Below, in pieces: positions 25,243-37,177 of a DNA stretch of 64,000 nucleotides. The position numbers were made by a program, and so were the translations under genes. This stretch comes from Oxyruncus cristatus (lineage: Eukaryota; Chordata; Aves; Passeriformes; Cotingidae). Position 1 is the first letter of the stretch; every line of letters starts with the position of its first letter. The stretch lies in NCBI GenBank assembly GCA_013399855.1, contig VXAY01000172.1:3537689-3601688 (forward strand), written 5' to 3'. The notes under the pieces were generated by a model. That model was not told the origin of the DNA, made no database searches, and worked only from the letters and a program-made list of their open reading frames with translations.

Positions 25243-25270
25243 GAGAAATGTTTACCGAGAAATGTTTACC
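25243..25270 (+). repeat. 14-bp perfect tandem duplication
   Basis: GAGAAATGTTTACC occurs twice in direct succession (25243-25256 and 25257-25270), just after a T-rich run. A small recent duplication in intron sequence. Confidence 0.95.
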
Positions 25271-28200
25271 TAGACATTTACATGACAGGTGTGTAACCAT
25301 AGGTTTTCTACAGGATGCAGAACTGGTAACTTCATAGGAAATGTAGATCTGTAAGGATCTCAATCAACCTGCAATGAAGATGATGTATATAACATATAGA
25401 TGTAATAGTTATGAGCACACTGGAAAGCTGAAAGAAGAATTTGTAGGTGCTCGCTCACTGTCACAAATTTGTGCTTCAGCATGAAAGGTTTAACTTTTAA
25501 GTGGCTTTTCTTTTTGGTTGATAGAGTACAGTACTGTTCTGAATCTTCAAAAAATAAAGAAGAATGGTTCTGATAAGTGTGTTGCATTTTAATAAATTTT
25601 GACTCTCTCAAAATGTTAAGGAAAAAAAAAAGAGAAAAAAAGATCACCTCAAGCTGTTTTACCATAATGGGTTTAACCTTTGTCTTATTTTTTAGTATTT
25701 ACAGGTTTTTTTTTTCAGCTGCAGAATTTGACCACCACCTCAAAGGAACTCATTGTTAATATAATATATAGCATACTAGAGACGATGAGCTAGTGGGCTT
25801 ATTTCACAATTCCAAACTCCCACCTACTGCTAAAATCTATAGCTCTTCCCTTGATGCTGCAGTGTCCATCTACCTCAGCACCTGCCACATTTCACTTATG
25901 TAATTGTTTGAAAATTAAAGGTTACCCACTCTCCTGTGAAAGTTGGTGGAGACTCGTTCCAAAATCAGCAGCTCTTCCACTTCCTGAAATAAATTTTGGG
26001 GTTATAAAACTGTGTCCAAAGTCATCACAAACCTGTGCTGGATTATGAGTCGCATTGTCACTTATGGTGTGCCTGAGCTTTTGTTTGGCTATTATGGACA
26101 AAGGAGTCTGCTTCACATGATGTAAGAAGTGTTTGCCCTAAGAAGAACAGAGGTCCTCTTGAACCAATTAGGCAAAAATAACAGCTGGGCTACCCACTAA
26201 TAAGGAAGGTGCTGCTAAACCTCTTTTCATTGTGAGAAGAAATAAATCTTTTAAGGCTTACTCCCTTGCATTTTTATAGAGAGCAATTCTTTGAAAAATT
26301 CAGCAATCCAGCTGGGTGATATGTGCAGGAAGACTGTGAAGAAGATAAAGAAACTTTTAAAAATAAAAAATGGTATTATAGCTGTTAGATTTGGCAATTA
26401 TAAATGTTTCATTGAAGATTTCAGTATTTAGAGAAAGTTTTACTGTTTAAATTGTTAAGAACGTGGAGTTTGGGGTTAGCACAACAGGCAGTCTCCCACA
26501 AGTTCCTTGTAGCTTGTTCTGCAAGAGGACATTCCTTCCTGGAGCAAATCTCTTCTGATATCTTCTTTAAATAAAGGCAGCCCACATATATTTTTAGTAA
26601 GTCTGAGAGAAAAGCAGGAAGAGGAGGTTACAGAGGATTGGGACAGGTAATGCTAACTTTTTAGCTTTACCTTTTCTCTGAGAATAACCCCATCCTAGCC
26701 AAACATCTAGTTAGGTAGGGAGAGCACCTATGTTGTCCTGACAGATTGACACTTCCTGAGAAAATCTCTAATGCCTCAAGGGGGATGATTTGGCAGTGGT
26801 CAGGCACAAGAAAAGGAAGGAGTATCTAGAATTCTGATGTGGGTGCTACATGCTGTGATTTACTGTGTAGTACTGTGATTTACTGATTGATTTTTTTTTT
26901 TTTTTTTTTTGGTGTATGGTAGTGGCAAGTGGCAACTAGAGCAATCTTTGCTACCATCCTGTAAGAGGCATATCTTCCCCAGGACTTCATCCTGGATCTG
27001 TGGAGGAGAATAGCTATGGACCAGAGGAAGTTTGACAGCCCTTCTATGCATCTGAGATGTGTTCTGTTAGTACCCCAGATTATTTTGGGGAAAAGGGCAG
27101 ATTTTTTTCATGGTCTTTACTGCCCAAATTTTGTTTGTTTGTTTTTTTGTTTGTTTATTGGATATGGCCCCCTTTCAATAGCTTTTTGCTATTAATATCT
27201 GAATGTAAGTAATTTTCCTACGTGATAGAATTACAGAAGATTTGATGCGTGAATAAACAGTTAACTGAGCTGAACGCTTTGACATTGAGTTAATTAATCT
27301 CTCAAAGGTGTGTCCTCTTCTGAAGTGCTCTGGGATGTGAGTAAAGACTTTTTGAGCAGAAGACAAACAAAAGTATATGCTACTGCTCTGTACACTGTGG
27401 GAATGCTGCTTCTTTGTCTATATTCATTCAAATCAGTGGACTGTGGGCAAACAAGAAGGCAAGTCACAGATGAACTCAGTGGCACAATTATTCTGGTATT
27501 TGTGGTTTTCCTCTATCCAACCCTCAAAATAATTTCAACGTTGTTAGGAACGTCTGTCTTTGTAAATATATTGTGGCTGAGCCATTCTTAGAAATAAAAG
27601 TTGAAGAAAAATTTTAAATTATTGGCTGCTGTCCTAGTTTCCTGGCTACTGTTACTTTGGTCAGTGGGTGGCCTGGTCAGCCTTTGCAAAGCCAATTTTC
27701 ATTTTAAGATATTTTTATTTCTTTGAAATAGGCAAAGCCTTTGGAAAATGAGGGAGCAGCCTGCTTGTGCTTGTGTGGATGAAGGCTTGTATGTGCAACG
27801 AAGTAGCTGTAGAGTTTTTATATTCTGTTTGCAGTAATAGTAAACAGAGCATCTAAAATAACCACTTGCACATTGCAACAAACACATCATCATTTGCTTA
27901 AAAAGAGTTATAATTACAGTTGACGAAGCATGGACACCATAAAAAATGCATTAGTTTGGCTTGACACATTAATTACCTGTTTTTGCAGATGTTTTTATAT
28001 ATTGTTGTGTGAACAGTTTACAAAATAATTACGGGAAAGTCATATGGAAAATAAACTAAGTGGGTGGTTTCTCGCCTTAATATTTTCATTCATGTGAATC
28101 TGTGTGAGGCACAGCTGCTCCGTAGCAAATGCGGAGGGAGAGAGGGAGACGGGGAATCTTGAGGGGGTTTTTATTCTAAGGTCTCTATGATCAGCCTTGC

Positions 28201-29844
28201 TGCACTTTTATATCTTGCTTTAGCAGTGTAGTTTTTAAATGTGTAAAATGACATTGCTGATTTAATCCCAGTGATCAGGAGAGAGGAGGAGCTTTGATCC
28301 TGATCAGATGAAACATAAATCTTCTAGTATCTAGGAAAATAAATGAAAAATCAATATTATTTTAAGCAGGATGATCTTTTATGAGCAGTTGTAAAGATTC
28401 ATCAAAGGCTTTGACACAGTTTAAACATTTCCTGTTTGCTGCCATTTAAAGAAAAATGCCTTTCAAGTTTAAATTGTAATTAGAGAGATACCTCTTTAGT
28501 TTATTGTGGGCTAACCACAGAATGGAAATAGGAGCTCAATATGCTCACACAATTTTAAATCAGAAGTTCCTAACTAGGAATAAATTATTATTCCTAATTT
28601 ATTATAAAATAAAATACATTCCTTTGAGAATACACATCTTGTGTAACTAAAAACACTATTAAATGGCAAAATGTAACATTGCATTTTAAAAAAAGTAATG
28701 CATAAAGTCTGAATCACAGCTTTAACATCTGTCAAATATAAGGATTTGTTCTAGTACTGTGTTTTAGTGATTTATTTGGTTTTAAGTGAAGAGTTCTATG
28801 ACCTTAAATTTGACATAAATGCTAAAGATTATTTTTAGTTTAATGGGGTCTTCATTGTTACTCCCTGTGTTTGAGGCTTTTAAAGTAGCATTTATTTGTT
28901 TATTAAATTAATATCCTGTATTTATTTACAGGTTTTTGTGAGATATTGGGTGTTTAAATGGGAATTTATATTAGAATGTAGTCTTTTTCATTTTCTCGGT
29001 TAAATTAATGCAAAGAATAGAAGGCCAAAATCCTATTCTTAAACACCCACCTGTTAAAGGTATTCAGAGACTGAACTGTTAATGATCTTATTCACAAATA
29101 AGATTGCAAGAACTTGTTGAATAAATCTTGTTTTGTGAATCCACACCCTTTTTATGGCTGAAGATTTTAATGAGGCAAGAGTTTGCAAATGTTATTTAAC
29201 AAATTACTCAGGAAGGAAAAGTAGAAGGAAAACTGAAATTAATGTCTTGTGAAAGTAGGGAGAACAAAGACAGCTCTAAGGGGACATCCTAGCCTGTTTG
29301 CGTTAATTACTGTAAAATTACTGAAGCATTGAAAAAAGGCAATAAACATCCAAAGTAAATACATATAACTAACAATTAAGCAGTGAGCTTGACTTTTATG
29401 ATAGCCTTAGACACTAACCTAGCAGTTTTCTCGCAGTCTGCTTGAAGGAAACAGTGGCTGAAGGGTGTATTGTTGCTGTGCAGATGTCTTGTTTTCCCTG
29501 AGCGACTGCCACTTCGTGTGACAGAGGGAACGTGGGTGCTCACCAGTGGAAGTTTTATGGTGCATTAACATTACGTGCAGAGATGAAAGTAGAGCGTTTA
29601 GTCACGTTTTAAGGAATTGCAACACACACTTATAAAAAAATACTGTGTATCTATTCTCTTCTGATAAAGACAAATTCAAGTTCATACAGTTGAGGGATGT
29701 TATTTTTTTTTTTATTTTTTTTTTAAATCCTAGATGGGAACAAGACTGGCTGTCTCATGTAGTGGAATCTTGGTACAAAGTGCCCTCTGTCTTTAGAATA
29801 AGACAAATTACTGAGAAATTGATAGATATCTGTAATATTGTATG

Positions 29845-29880
29845 CTGAAAGTGCACTGAATGCACTTTCAGTGCACTGAA
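29845..29880. repeat. 11-bp inverted repeat with overlapping palindrome
   Basis: CTGAAAGTGCA (29845-29855) and TGCACTTTCAG (29861-29871) form a perfect 11-bp stem around CTGAA. The right arm overlaps the self-complementary CAGTGCACTG (29869-29878), and GTGCACTGAA is directly repeated at 29851 and 29871. Intron sequence; no function is implied by the sequence alone. Confidence 0.9.
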
Positions 29881-32425
29881 ATGCACTGTCCAGCTTTTTT
29901 CCAAAACAAATGCAGACAAAGGTTTCTGCAGAGCAGGGCTCTGAGTCTCTATCCAAGGAGATGGCGGTCACTTTTTCCTCCTGCTGTGAGGCAGATAGTA
30001 AGATTTACAATAGATCACTTATCACAGCATTTGGAGTAGATCTGAAGTCTCTTCTGCTTATTCTTGATGGAGTCTGTGTGATAGTTCTGTGTGTTTAGGT
30101 AGTCTCTAGTCATGATATGACAGGACTGGGAGTCTCTATTTTATAATGAGGTCAAAATGACTAGTGGCATATCATGGCAACATAAAGTGAAAAAGTGCCT
30201 GTGCTGCCTTCTCACTCTAAGATTTGTTTAAAGCAAGAGCAATGATTCATTTTCTTTCGTTTGGGGCAAGAGAAAAACAGCAGCTCTGATAGCCTACAGC
30301 AGAGGAGATCTCCATGAACTTTCTGAAAAGATACTGTACTTCATTTTTAATTGTTCTTTACCATCTAGAAAGTGTTTTGGGAAAATTGAACAGGCAACCT
30401 GCCCATTCTCCTTAGTTAAGGATCCAGGGTTAAAGCTAGCCAGCTATGGTTGACTGAAGGATCAGAGTGAGTCCTGCCTGGAGCTGCTGGAGATACATGG
30501 CTGCAGCTCATCCCTTCTTTGGGTTCTGCCAGTTGTGAAGCTGAGTGCAAATTGCTGAGGGGTTTGCCTGTGTGCACACATGCTCTGTATGGACATGGTT
30601 CACCACAGATGGATTGGCACAGGCAGAAGGATATTATAACCTCTACAGGCACCTGCATAACCACTGGCAGCATGCACAGCCCAGTGTCTTTTGAACTATT
30701 GCTAGTCAGGGAAAGACTTTCTGTTCAGCTCTCTCTGGTAGCTGTCCCCAAGGTCCGTGGTTCAGCTCTCAGACATTGTGTCTGACTGGCCTGCTTATCG
30801 GTCTTGAAGTTTGTTGGCATATCTTGTGCACAGAGAATAAGGAGCACACTAATGCAGAAAATAGTGAGAAACAGTTTTCTGAGAAGGTAAGACAGGTGCT
30901 GCTCAGATACAGGGTTCAGTCAGACTAGCATATTGACCAGCAACCTGTTTATTCACAATTTGTCCATGAAATTTCCACCTCTTTTCTCATGCTTGTGCCC
31001 CACATCCACCTTGACCCTCCCTTCAGTCATGCTCTTAAAAATTTCACAATGTCTTACACATTGCCGCAATTGCCCTCTGAAAACCTTCCACAGTAAGTTT
31101 TGAATGCAAGCTTTTACACAGTAAGTTCTCCCTTGGAAATTCCATAATAAACTTGCACGTTTTTATGAGGCTCATTCTTGATAACCCACAATAATCCTGT
31201 TTTTTTCCTTATCAGTTACCAAGTTGCGGCTTGAACTCCTTCAAGGTTACACTCAGGTTCCTTTCATGGCCCATTGATCAATGTCTTAGGAGTTTCAGCC
31301 TTCCTTATTGACTGTTATCTGCTGTTGGTTAGGATTTGTGTGTTTGTGTGTTTAATTTATTACCTCTCCTGTTCCTTGCCTTGTCTTTCATGTTGAGTAG
31401 CTGTTAGGCAGATAATCTTGCAGTTCCGTGCCCTGTTGGAGCATCGTTTTGAGAGGTGCTGGCTTGCACCTGGCAGTGCAGAGCACGTTGCGGTCAAGGC
31501 TGTGCTTCTGCAAGTCTTGGATGGCCTTGGTTAGGGCTGGAAGAGACTGTCAGGGCCGTAGGAAGTCTCTGCCTCTGTGACAGTTGTCTCTAGTTTATTT
31601 TTTCAGCATAGTAATCTCAGTTCTCTGTTGTTACAGTTCTGTCTCACAGTCTTTTTATCTTTGCTGGGCTGTTGACTGGTTGGGTGTTGTCATCACAAAC
31701 TGAGTCAGTTATAACACTGTACTGCTCGTGATGTGAATGCCTAAACATAAACTGTAAGTTTTAGAGTGAATACCGAATTTGTGTGGTATCATGGGATTCT
31801 CGCCTCTTGTAAGAGTTTGGGTAGATTAGAAATAACACAGTGGTGGTTCAGCCATCTGGGAAGTGAAGTAATTGGCGCAAGTGCTTATTCCTTTCTTCCT
31901 GTGTTACCCTAAGTCAAGAGGCAAGGAATGGCTAGCATTGGAAAGCTCTGAGCAAGAGTTCTTGGTGTCTCCCTGTTGCCTTCTGTTTTTTAATAGCATT
32001 TCTAGACTTCATTTGTACTTGGGAAAGTCCGTACTGGAAACCTGAGTTAAAAATAAGTTTATTGTTTTGTGGTAAATGTCTTATTCTGTCTTTCCTAATT
32101 GATTCTGTTTTTTGTAATACGACATTTGGATCAGTGGTTTGTTTCGGTTCTTACTTGTGTTACCATAGGAACGTGTACCAAATCACAGAAATATTAAGTA
32201 AGGCTTTTTATTTACCTTAGTCTATAGCAAGGCTTAAATGTTTTGTTTTTTTTTTTAAGAACTCTGAGATCATACTACGGGATTTTTAGAAAATGCATGT
32301 CTGTAGGTTACATTATGGACAAGCCAAAGGAAATGAAAAAAAAGGTAGAATCAAAGCAGTCACGTGCTTTGATTACTTAGTACCTCTCTCTTTATAGAAA
32401 ACGTAACTTTTTTTTCTCCATTGAG

Positions 32426-32544
32426 GTGAATCAAGTCCAACTCGTCGAGAAGCGGTGAAAAGGAAGACTGCAGAATACCTTATGCGTGCTGAAAAAATTT
32501 CCAGTCTCTACCATAAGCCCTCTGAAGATGCATCTGTTTCTATG
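32426..32544 (+). CDS. RPS6KC1: RPS6KC1 internal exon: end of MIT domain
   Basis: This 119-nt exon follows a 14.9-kb intron; the acceptor is tttttttctccattgag and the donor TATG|gtaggc. It completes a Gly codon and encodes ESSPTRREAVKRKTAEYLMR, then AEKISSLYHKPSEDASVSM, ending in phase 0. REAVKRKTAEYLMRAE is the third MIT helix and matches mammalian RPS6KC1 closely. The residues after SSLY diverge and begin the linker to the kinase-like region. The acceptor ends in GAG rather than the favoured CAG, but the phase and the homology on both sides leave little doubt. An exon-like element early in the preceding intron (17777-17795) would, if spliced in, create a stop at the start of this exon. Confidence 0.95.
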
Positions 32545-34665
32545 GTAGGCTTTAATTTATTTTTTTTGAACCAGAATTTGGTATAATTAAGTTGTCTTGT
32601 CTTTTAGGAAACCATATTCAATCTTAAGGTTCAAAAACTAGCTAGAATTTCCATTTTGGGAGGCCTGAGGAGTATTTTGATGTTACTCTTTTGTTGTCAT
32701 TCTTTTCTGATTCTTGTTGGCGTTTCATAACAGTATGAAGAGTTTTTGGTTTAATATAGGGCTGGTTTTCGCATGCTTTCCTACTACTTACAATTGATGA
32801 TGTAAACATTTTTCATCATATTAAAGAATCTAAAGGTAAAGCAGAAAACCACACTAGAATGTAACATTTCATTTGACTTTTCCATGAGAATATGGCTTGG
32901 TCCTGTAAGGAGTGAGAAAACTGTTGGTTTCTTCAGCTTAGCACATAGTGGTGTATCAGAAGTGAGTTGAGCACATGATACAAGAGATCAGATGAATTTT
33001 CCATAGAATAAGTACTTAATTGAGCAAAGGTTATTCCTGATCCTTTCAAATGTCTCTCTTGGATATGCTCGTGGGATCAGCTCCTTCTTGATTCTTAGGA
33101 AGTTTCTGTACTATTCCCACTTTCTTGAGCAGAAACACCCTTATCTCTACTTGCACAAAAGACAAACACAGCTTGTTCCAAGATACCCTCAATAAATTTC
33201 TACTTTGCCCTTCCCCAAACAGTTCCTTTGGGACTTATCTGTTCTTACTTTAGACTTTTACTGCAGTCGTGCTAAACTGTCTGTGATTGTCAATGACTGC
33301 CCTATTGTAGTAAGTACAAAAGCTACCAACTTCCTGACTCTCTACTTTAATATCAAGTGAGGACAAAAGGTGCAGAAGATTATTGCGTCTTACTTTGCAC
33401 AGATCTAAAAGTGCTTTAAGGAGAACCACCGCTGCAAAAATAGGAAGCCTTCTCAAATCTGTCTAATAAGTAAATTAAAAAAGGAAAGACACTGTTCTTT
33501 AAGGGTAGCTTTTTTCATGTTGAGAGCCCACAAGTACAATTTTGAGGATGTTCCAAATGGGATACATTTTGTGAGGTTTGGAGTCTTGCTGTTGCTATGA
33601 ATTGTACTTTGAAGAATTTAGTATTTTGGACTGATATGAACTCCTACTAGGTACTCTTTTCTTTGGGTCAAACACCCCTGAAAATGGGGAAAAAATCTAT
33701 ATTGAATGGAAACCTCAGTGTGTTTGGAAAGTGCAGAACAAGAGAAAAAACCACAAGCAACCTATTTTTGCCTTTCTATAAGTTTAAAAATTAATTGTGG
33801 TTGGGAAGGAGGAAGAAATAGGTTGCATTTTTGTATGTGAACTTGAGAGGTAAAGTATTTCCTCTTTTATGCTGTACTGAGTAAGACACATGCCTTCTTT
33901 GCCGATCCAAAGAAAAGCAGATTTAATTGGAATAAGGCAAGAAAAAAGAAGTGGTGAGAATAGAAAACCATTCTCCTGTGCTGAAAATCAAAATGGATAA
34001 GTTATGGCAAACCTGATTTTGCTCAAGCAAGATGTTGCACCTGGCTGATTCTCATTTTTTTAAAAAAAAAACACCATGTTTCCATGATTTAGCTTTGGTT
34101 TTTTTTTTTCCTAAGTTTGTACATTTATTTTTCTGTCCTTTATTTGCTGCCCTTCATAATGCATACATTTTACCTTTATCTTTGAGCTTTGGAATTTGCT
34201 GACATGGAGGGCAGATGGTGGTGATGGGTCATGATGGTTGTGTTGAGGAACAGCTTGTCTCCAAGCTGATAGCTGAAAGTTAATCAGAAGGACTTACCTG
34301 CAAAGGTTATTCTAAGGGTAGTGGTAGGAGCCACAAAGAATTGGCATGCTCTGTGCTTTGGCTTAGTGGCTTAAGGAACATGAGGAATGTGACTTTTCCT
34401 GCATGTTGGTTGCTGAGCAGACCTCAATTCTTGCACTGTAGTTACTGCTTGTTCTTTGTACTGCCCAGTATAGTTTATGTTAAGAGTTTGCATGAATTTT
34501 TCCACCTCATAAGTGCACTGAAATGACCTGCACCTGTATGCAGTGTGATTCTTAGGAGTAGCGGTGGAAACATGCAGATACTTTATGTCCTTCTCCTAAA
34601 GAAACAAAGTGCATATTGTACAAGGTTAGTGCAGGACCTGGGCCCCTATCAAGACTGGCAGAGTG

Positions 34666-34700
34666 CAGTTTTGTTATGGTTCAGTTTTGTTATGGTTCAG
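34666..34700 (+). repeat. 16-bp tandem duplication
   Basis: CAGTTTTGTTATGGTT is present twice in direct succession (34666-34681 and 34682-34697), followed by a partial third start CAG. A small intronic slippage duplication. Confidence 0.95.
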
Positions 34701-36583
34701 TGCAGGGAACGTCAAGGGCAGTAAGGGTGCTGAGACCATTCCTTGGAGGAAGAGGTCTGACTAGTAGACAAGCACAGGCATTTAAGGCAAAGTGCTCTCG
34801 TTCATGATGTGATGTTACCAGGCAGAACTGCTTTGTCACCCATGTTTGCTGTAGATGGCTTTGTGTTTCCTATTGTGCCCTTACAAGGAACCATCATGGT
34901 GATTAGTGTCAGAACTAGGCTCACATGCCTTTCTTAGACATGGAATTTTACTTCTCTTTCACCCACTGAGCCAGGGAACTGTCCAGCAAGGGAAGAGGTA
35001 AGCTGAGAAGTGCAGGTTCAGTTATTGTCCTGCCCTTCTCAGCCTCTCGTATCTCCCAAAGGCTCAAGCTGCCAGCCATGTGCTGAGCCACATGCAGCAG
35101 TCTCAAAAGGCTGTGCCCACTACCCACACCCCAAGCTACCCATTTGCCATCTGAACACCACATGAAGGCAAAGCACAGTGGCTTGCTTTTCTCTGGGGCC
35201 TGGGGCAGGAGAAAGCGAGCCATTCTTTCTTTCATGGCTGGAAATGCCAGACACTTGCCTCTTCGAAGAACAGATTTCCCTAGAGGCAAAAGTCTGGTGT
35301 TTCAGAGCTGAGAAGCAAAAATTATCTTTGATGCCATGGAAACCAAACAAAGAACAACAGTACTTTGTTACTTTTCTTGCCTCAACAAAAATTCAGCAGT
35401 GTAGCCCTCAAGGATAGCATCCTTAGCAACCACCCTGCTGTTGGCAAGTGCAAGTGGTGAAGAGAGAAACACAAGAAGAGGGTGTTTGGAGAACCCTTGG
35501 CACTGTTTAAAAAAAAGGGTTGTGGATAGGGGACTTAATGATGGATAGAAGATTTCTTAAGGCTGGAAAGAAACACCGGGAGCTGATGCACCTGTGACCG
35601 TGAACTGGGAACTCACTTGACAGAGTCTTGTAAACATTGAGAAAAGCCTTGCTGTGACCCTTGAGAGCAGGAGATGTGGGGACAACATCTGGAGCTTGTA
35701 AACAAGCATGTAGACCTCCTGGAAGAACAAGCTGCAGCAAATGCTGTCCTTCTCTTCCTCCTTTGCCACAGCATGGCAGCTTCCAGGACCTTTTCTTCGA
35801 CAAACGCTCCAGAGCACTGTGTAATGACAGCAGTGGGTCACTTTGCACATTCTCAAGCTGCATTTTCTCCTCTGCCCCTTTTTAAGTAGTAGCCTTGGGG
35901 AGCCACCTCCAAGCCTGAAAGGGAGCTGCAGCAACAGCCTCTGAATCACACTGGATTGAATGTCTTACATAGGTGTCAGCTGCAAAGCCCAGCACAGCTG
36001 TCTGTACAGCCTGTGGGTCCATTTTAATTTTGGAAGTTTTATAAAGCATATTTTTTCCCTCTTTGAAATTAGTTCTGATGCTACTTATGCCTAACTTCTT
36101 ATATTCAGAGTTGTTTCTTTTTGCTCCATTATGAAAGCTGTTGTCTTTTAAAATGTCAATTATTTTTGATTTTCAAAGCAATTTACTAACAAGAGGTACA
36201 TGCAAGCCTGATGCCCAAACAGAAGAAGCAGCCTTCATTCTTTGGGGTTTTCATAAGATATCTTCCTAAAATTCTCATTAAATGTGCATGAAAATTACAT
36301 GAAGTATAAAGAAAATGCACTGCCACAGTTCTGTGACATATAAATTTAACATAAAATAGGAAATTCAGTCTCAAGACTTCCAAGATCACATCCAAGGTGT
36401 GTCCCAGGTTCAGGGAAGATGCATTCTCCAATTGGTTCTTACTGAGGGCCTTCTGAAGCACACTGTAGATTTCTATGGTTCAGATGCAGGCAAAAATGCA
36501 ATCTGCTTTTCTCCTGATGCACAGAGAGGAAAGGGCCAGGATATTCTGCCAGACCAGGAGAGCTGGAAGCACTTTCACACCCA

Positions 36584-36611
36584 TGAGGCAGATACCACTG
36601 TATCTGCCTCA
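36584..36611. repeat. Perfect 12-bp inverted repeat with 4-base loop
   Basis: TGAGGCAGATAC (36584-36595) and GTATCTGCCTCA (36600-36611) are exact reverse complements around CACT. The stem is short but perfect with a tetraloop, so it would fold in the intronic RNA. Confidence 0.92.
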
Positions 36612-37104
36612 AAACAAGGACTCTCCTTGCTGCCTTTGAAGATCTGACTGTGCTACAGGTAGATAGTTATTAAAGTCATCAGACTCAGACCTCTGAATGG
36701 CAAGGAGAGATCATATTTTGATGTGCAGCTCTGGACTGGTGTTCATGAAAGTTCTCTTTTCTTATCCTAGGATCTGTGGTGAATGCTGTCAAAGGCGGCA
36801 GCATTAGCAGTTAAATTAGCAGAGCTTTCTGTGTGGAAGAATGGAGAGAGGAAAATAAAGATAAAATAATTTATTAGAGGGAAATCTGGGGAAAACAGCG
36901 GTTGTGCTGGGGAAGCTCTGAGGAGGCAGTGCAAGGTGCATCACTGCTTGAGCACATGGGTTGCTTTGTGCAACCAAAGGAGGACCAGGACCCACTGTTC
37001 CTTATTTTTCACTGCATCCTGGGAAGTACAGGGATGTAAGGAACTCCTCAACAGATGCTGGTATGCCCTAGCCTGAGGTGTGCACGTGATACGGGTCTTG
37101 GGGT

Positions 37105-37177
37105 TGTCTTATACAGAGCCAGGAGTTGGATGCGATGATCCTTGTCGGTTCCTTTCAACTCAGGATACTCTATGATT
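37105..37177 (+). mobile_element. CR1 LINE 3' tail fragment
   Basis: The stretch reads CAGAGCCAGGAGTTGGATGC, then GATGATCCTTGTCGGTTCCT and TTCAACTCAGGATACTCTAT, ending GATTT. This is the familiar 3' end of avian CR1 retrotransposons (GGAGTTGGACTCGATGATCC... TTCCAACTCAGGATATTCTATGATT), in plus orientation with several substitutions. Weaker similarity may extend left to about 37090. It is 5'-truncated, like most CR1 copies, and has no coding capacity. Its presence supports a bird or other sauropsid genome. Confidence 0.85.

Larger units (their letters stand above)
17528..32425 (+). other. RPS6KC1: RPS6KC1 intron, 14.9 kb, the longest in the window
   Basis: A phase-1 intron inside the MIT domain coding region. 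It holds an exon-like 19-nt element (17777-17795), a tRNA-Ile-derived SINE (23327-23428), a 14-bp tandem duplication (25243-25270), a poly-T run (about 26890-26911) and a T/G low-complexity stretch (about 27130-27160). An AT-dense block lies at about 27900-29420, and a palindromic cluster at 29845-29880. A 162-codon open frame at 20726-21214 has no domain or homology I recognise and is most likely chance. No second gene is supported. Confidence 0.85.

Noticed and set aside
30800..31500. Possible solo LTR with an AATAAA-like signal
   Set aside because: I found no matching terminal TG...CA ends, target-site duplication or primer-binding site; the evidence is too thin to call an endogenous retroviral element.
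35507..35949. Overlapping open frames of 70-130 codons on both strands
   Set aside because: Open in four frames at once, which reflects base composition and not coding; no domain recognised.
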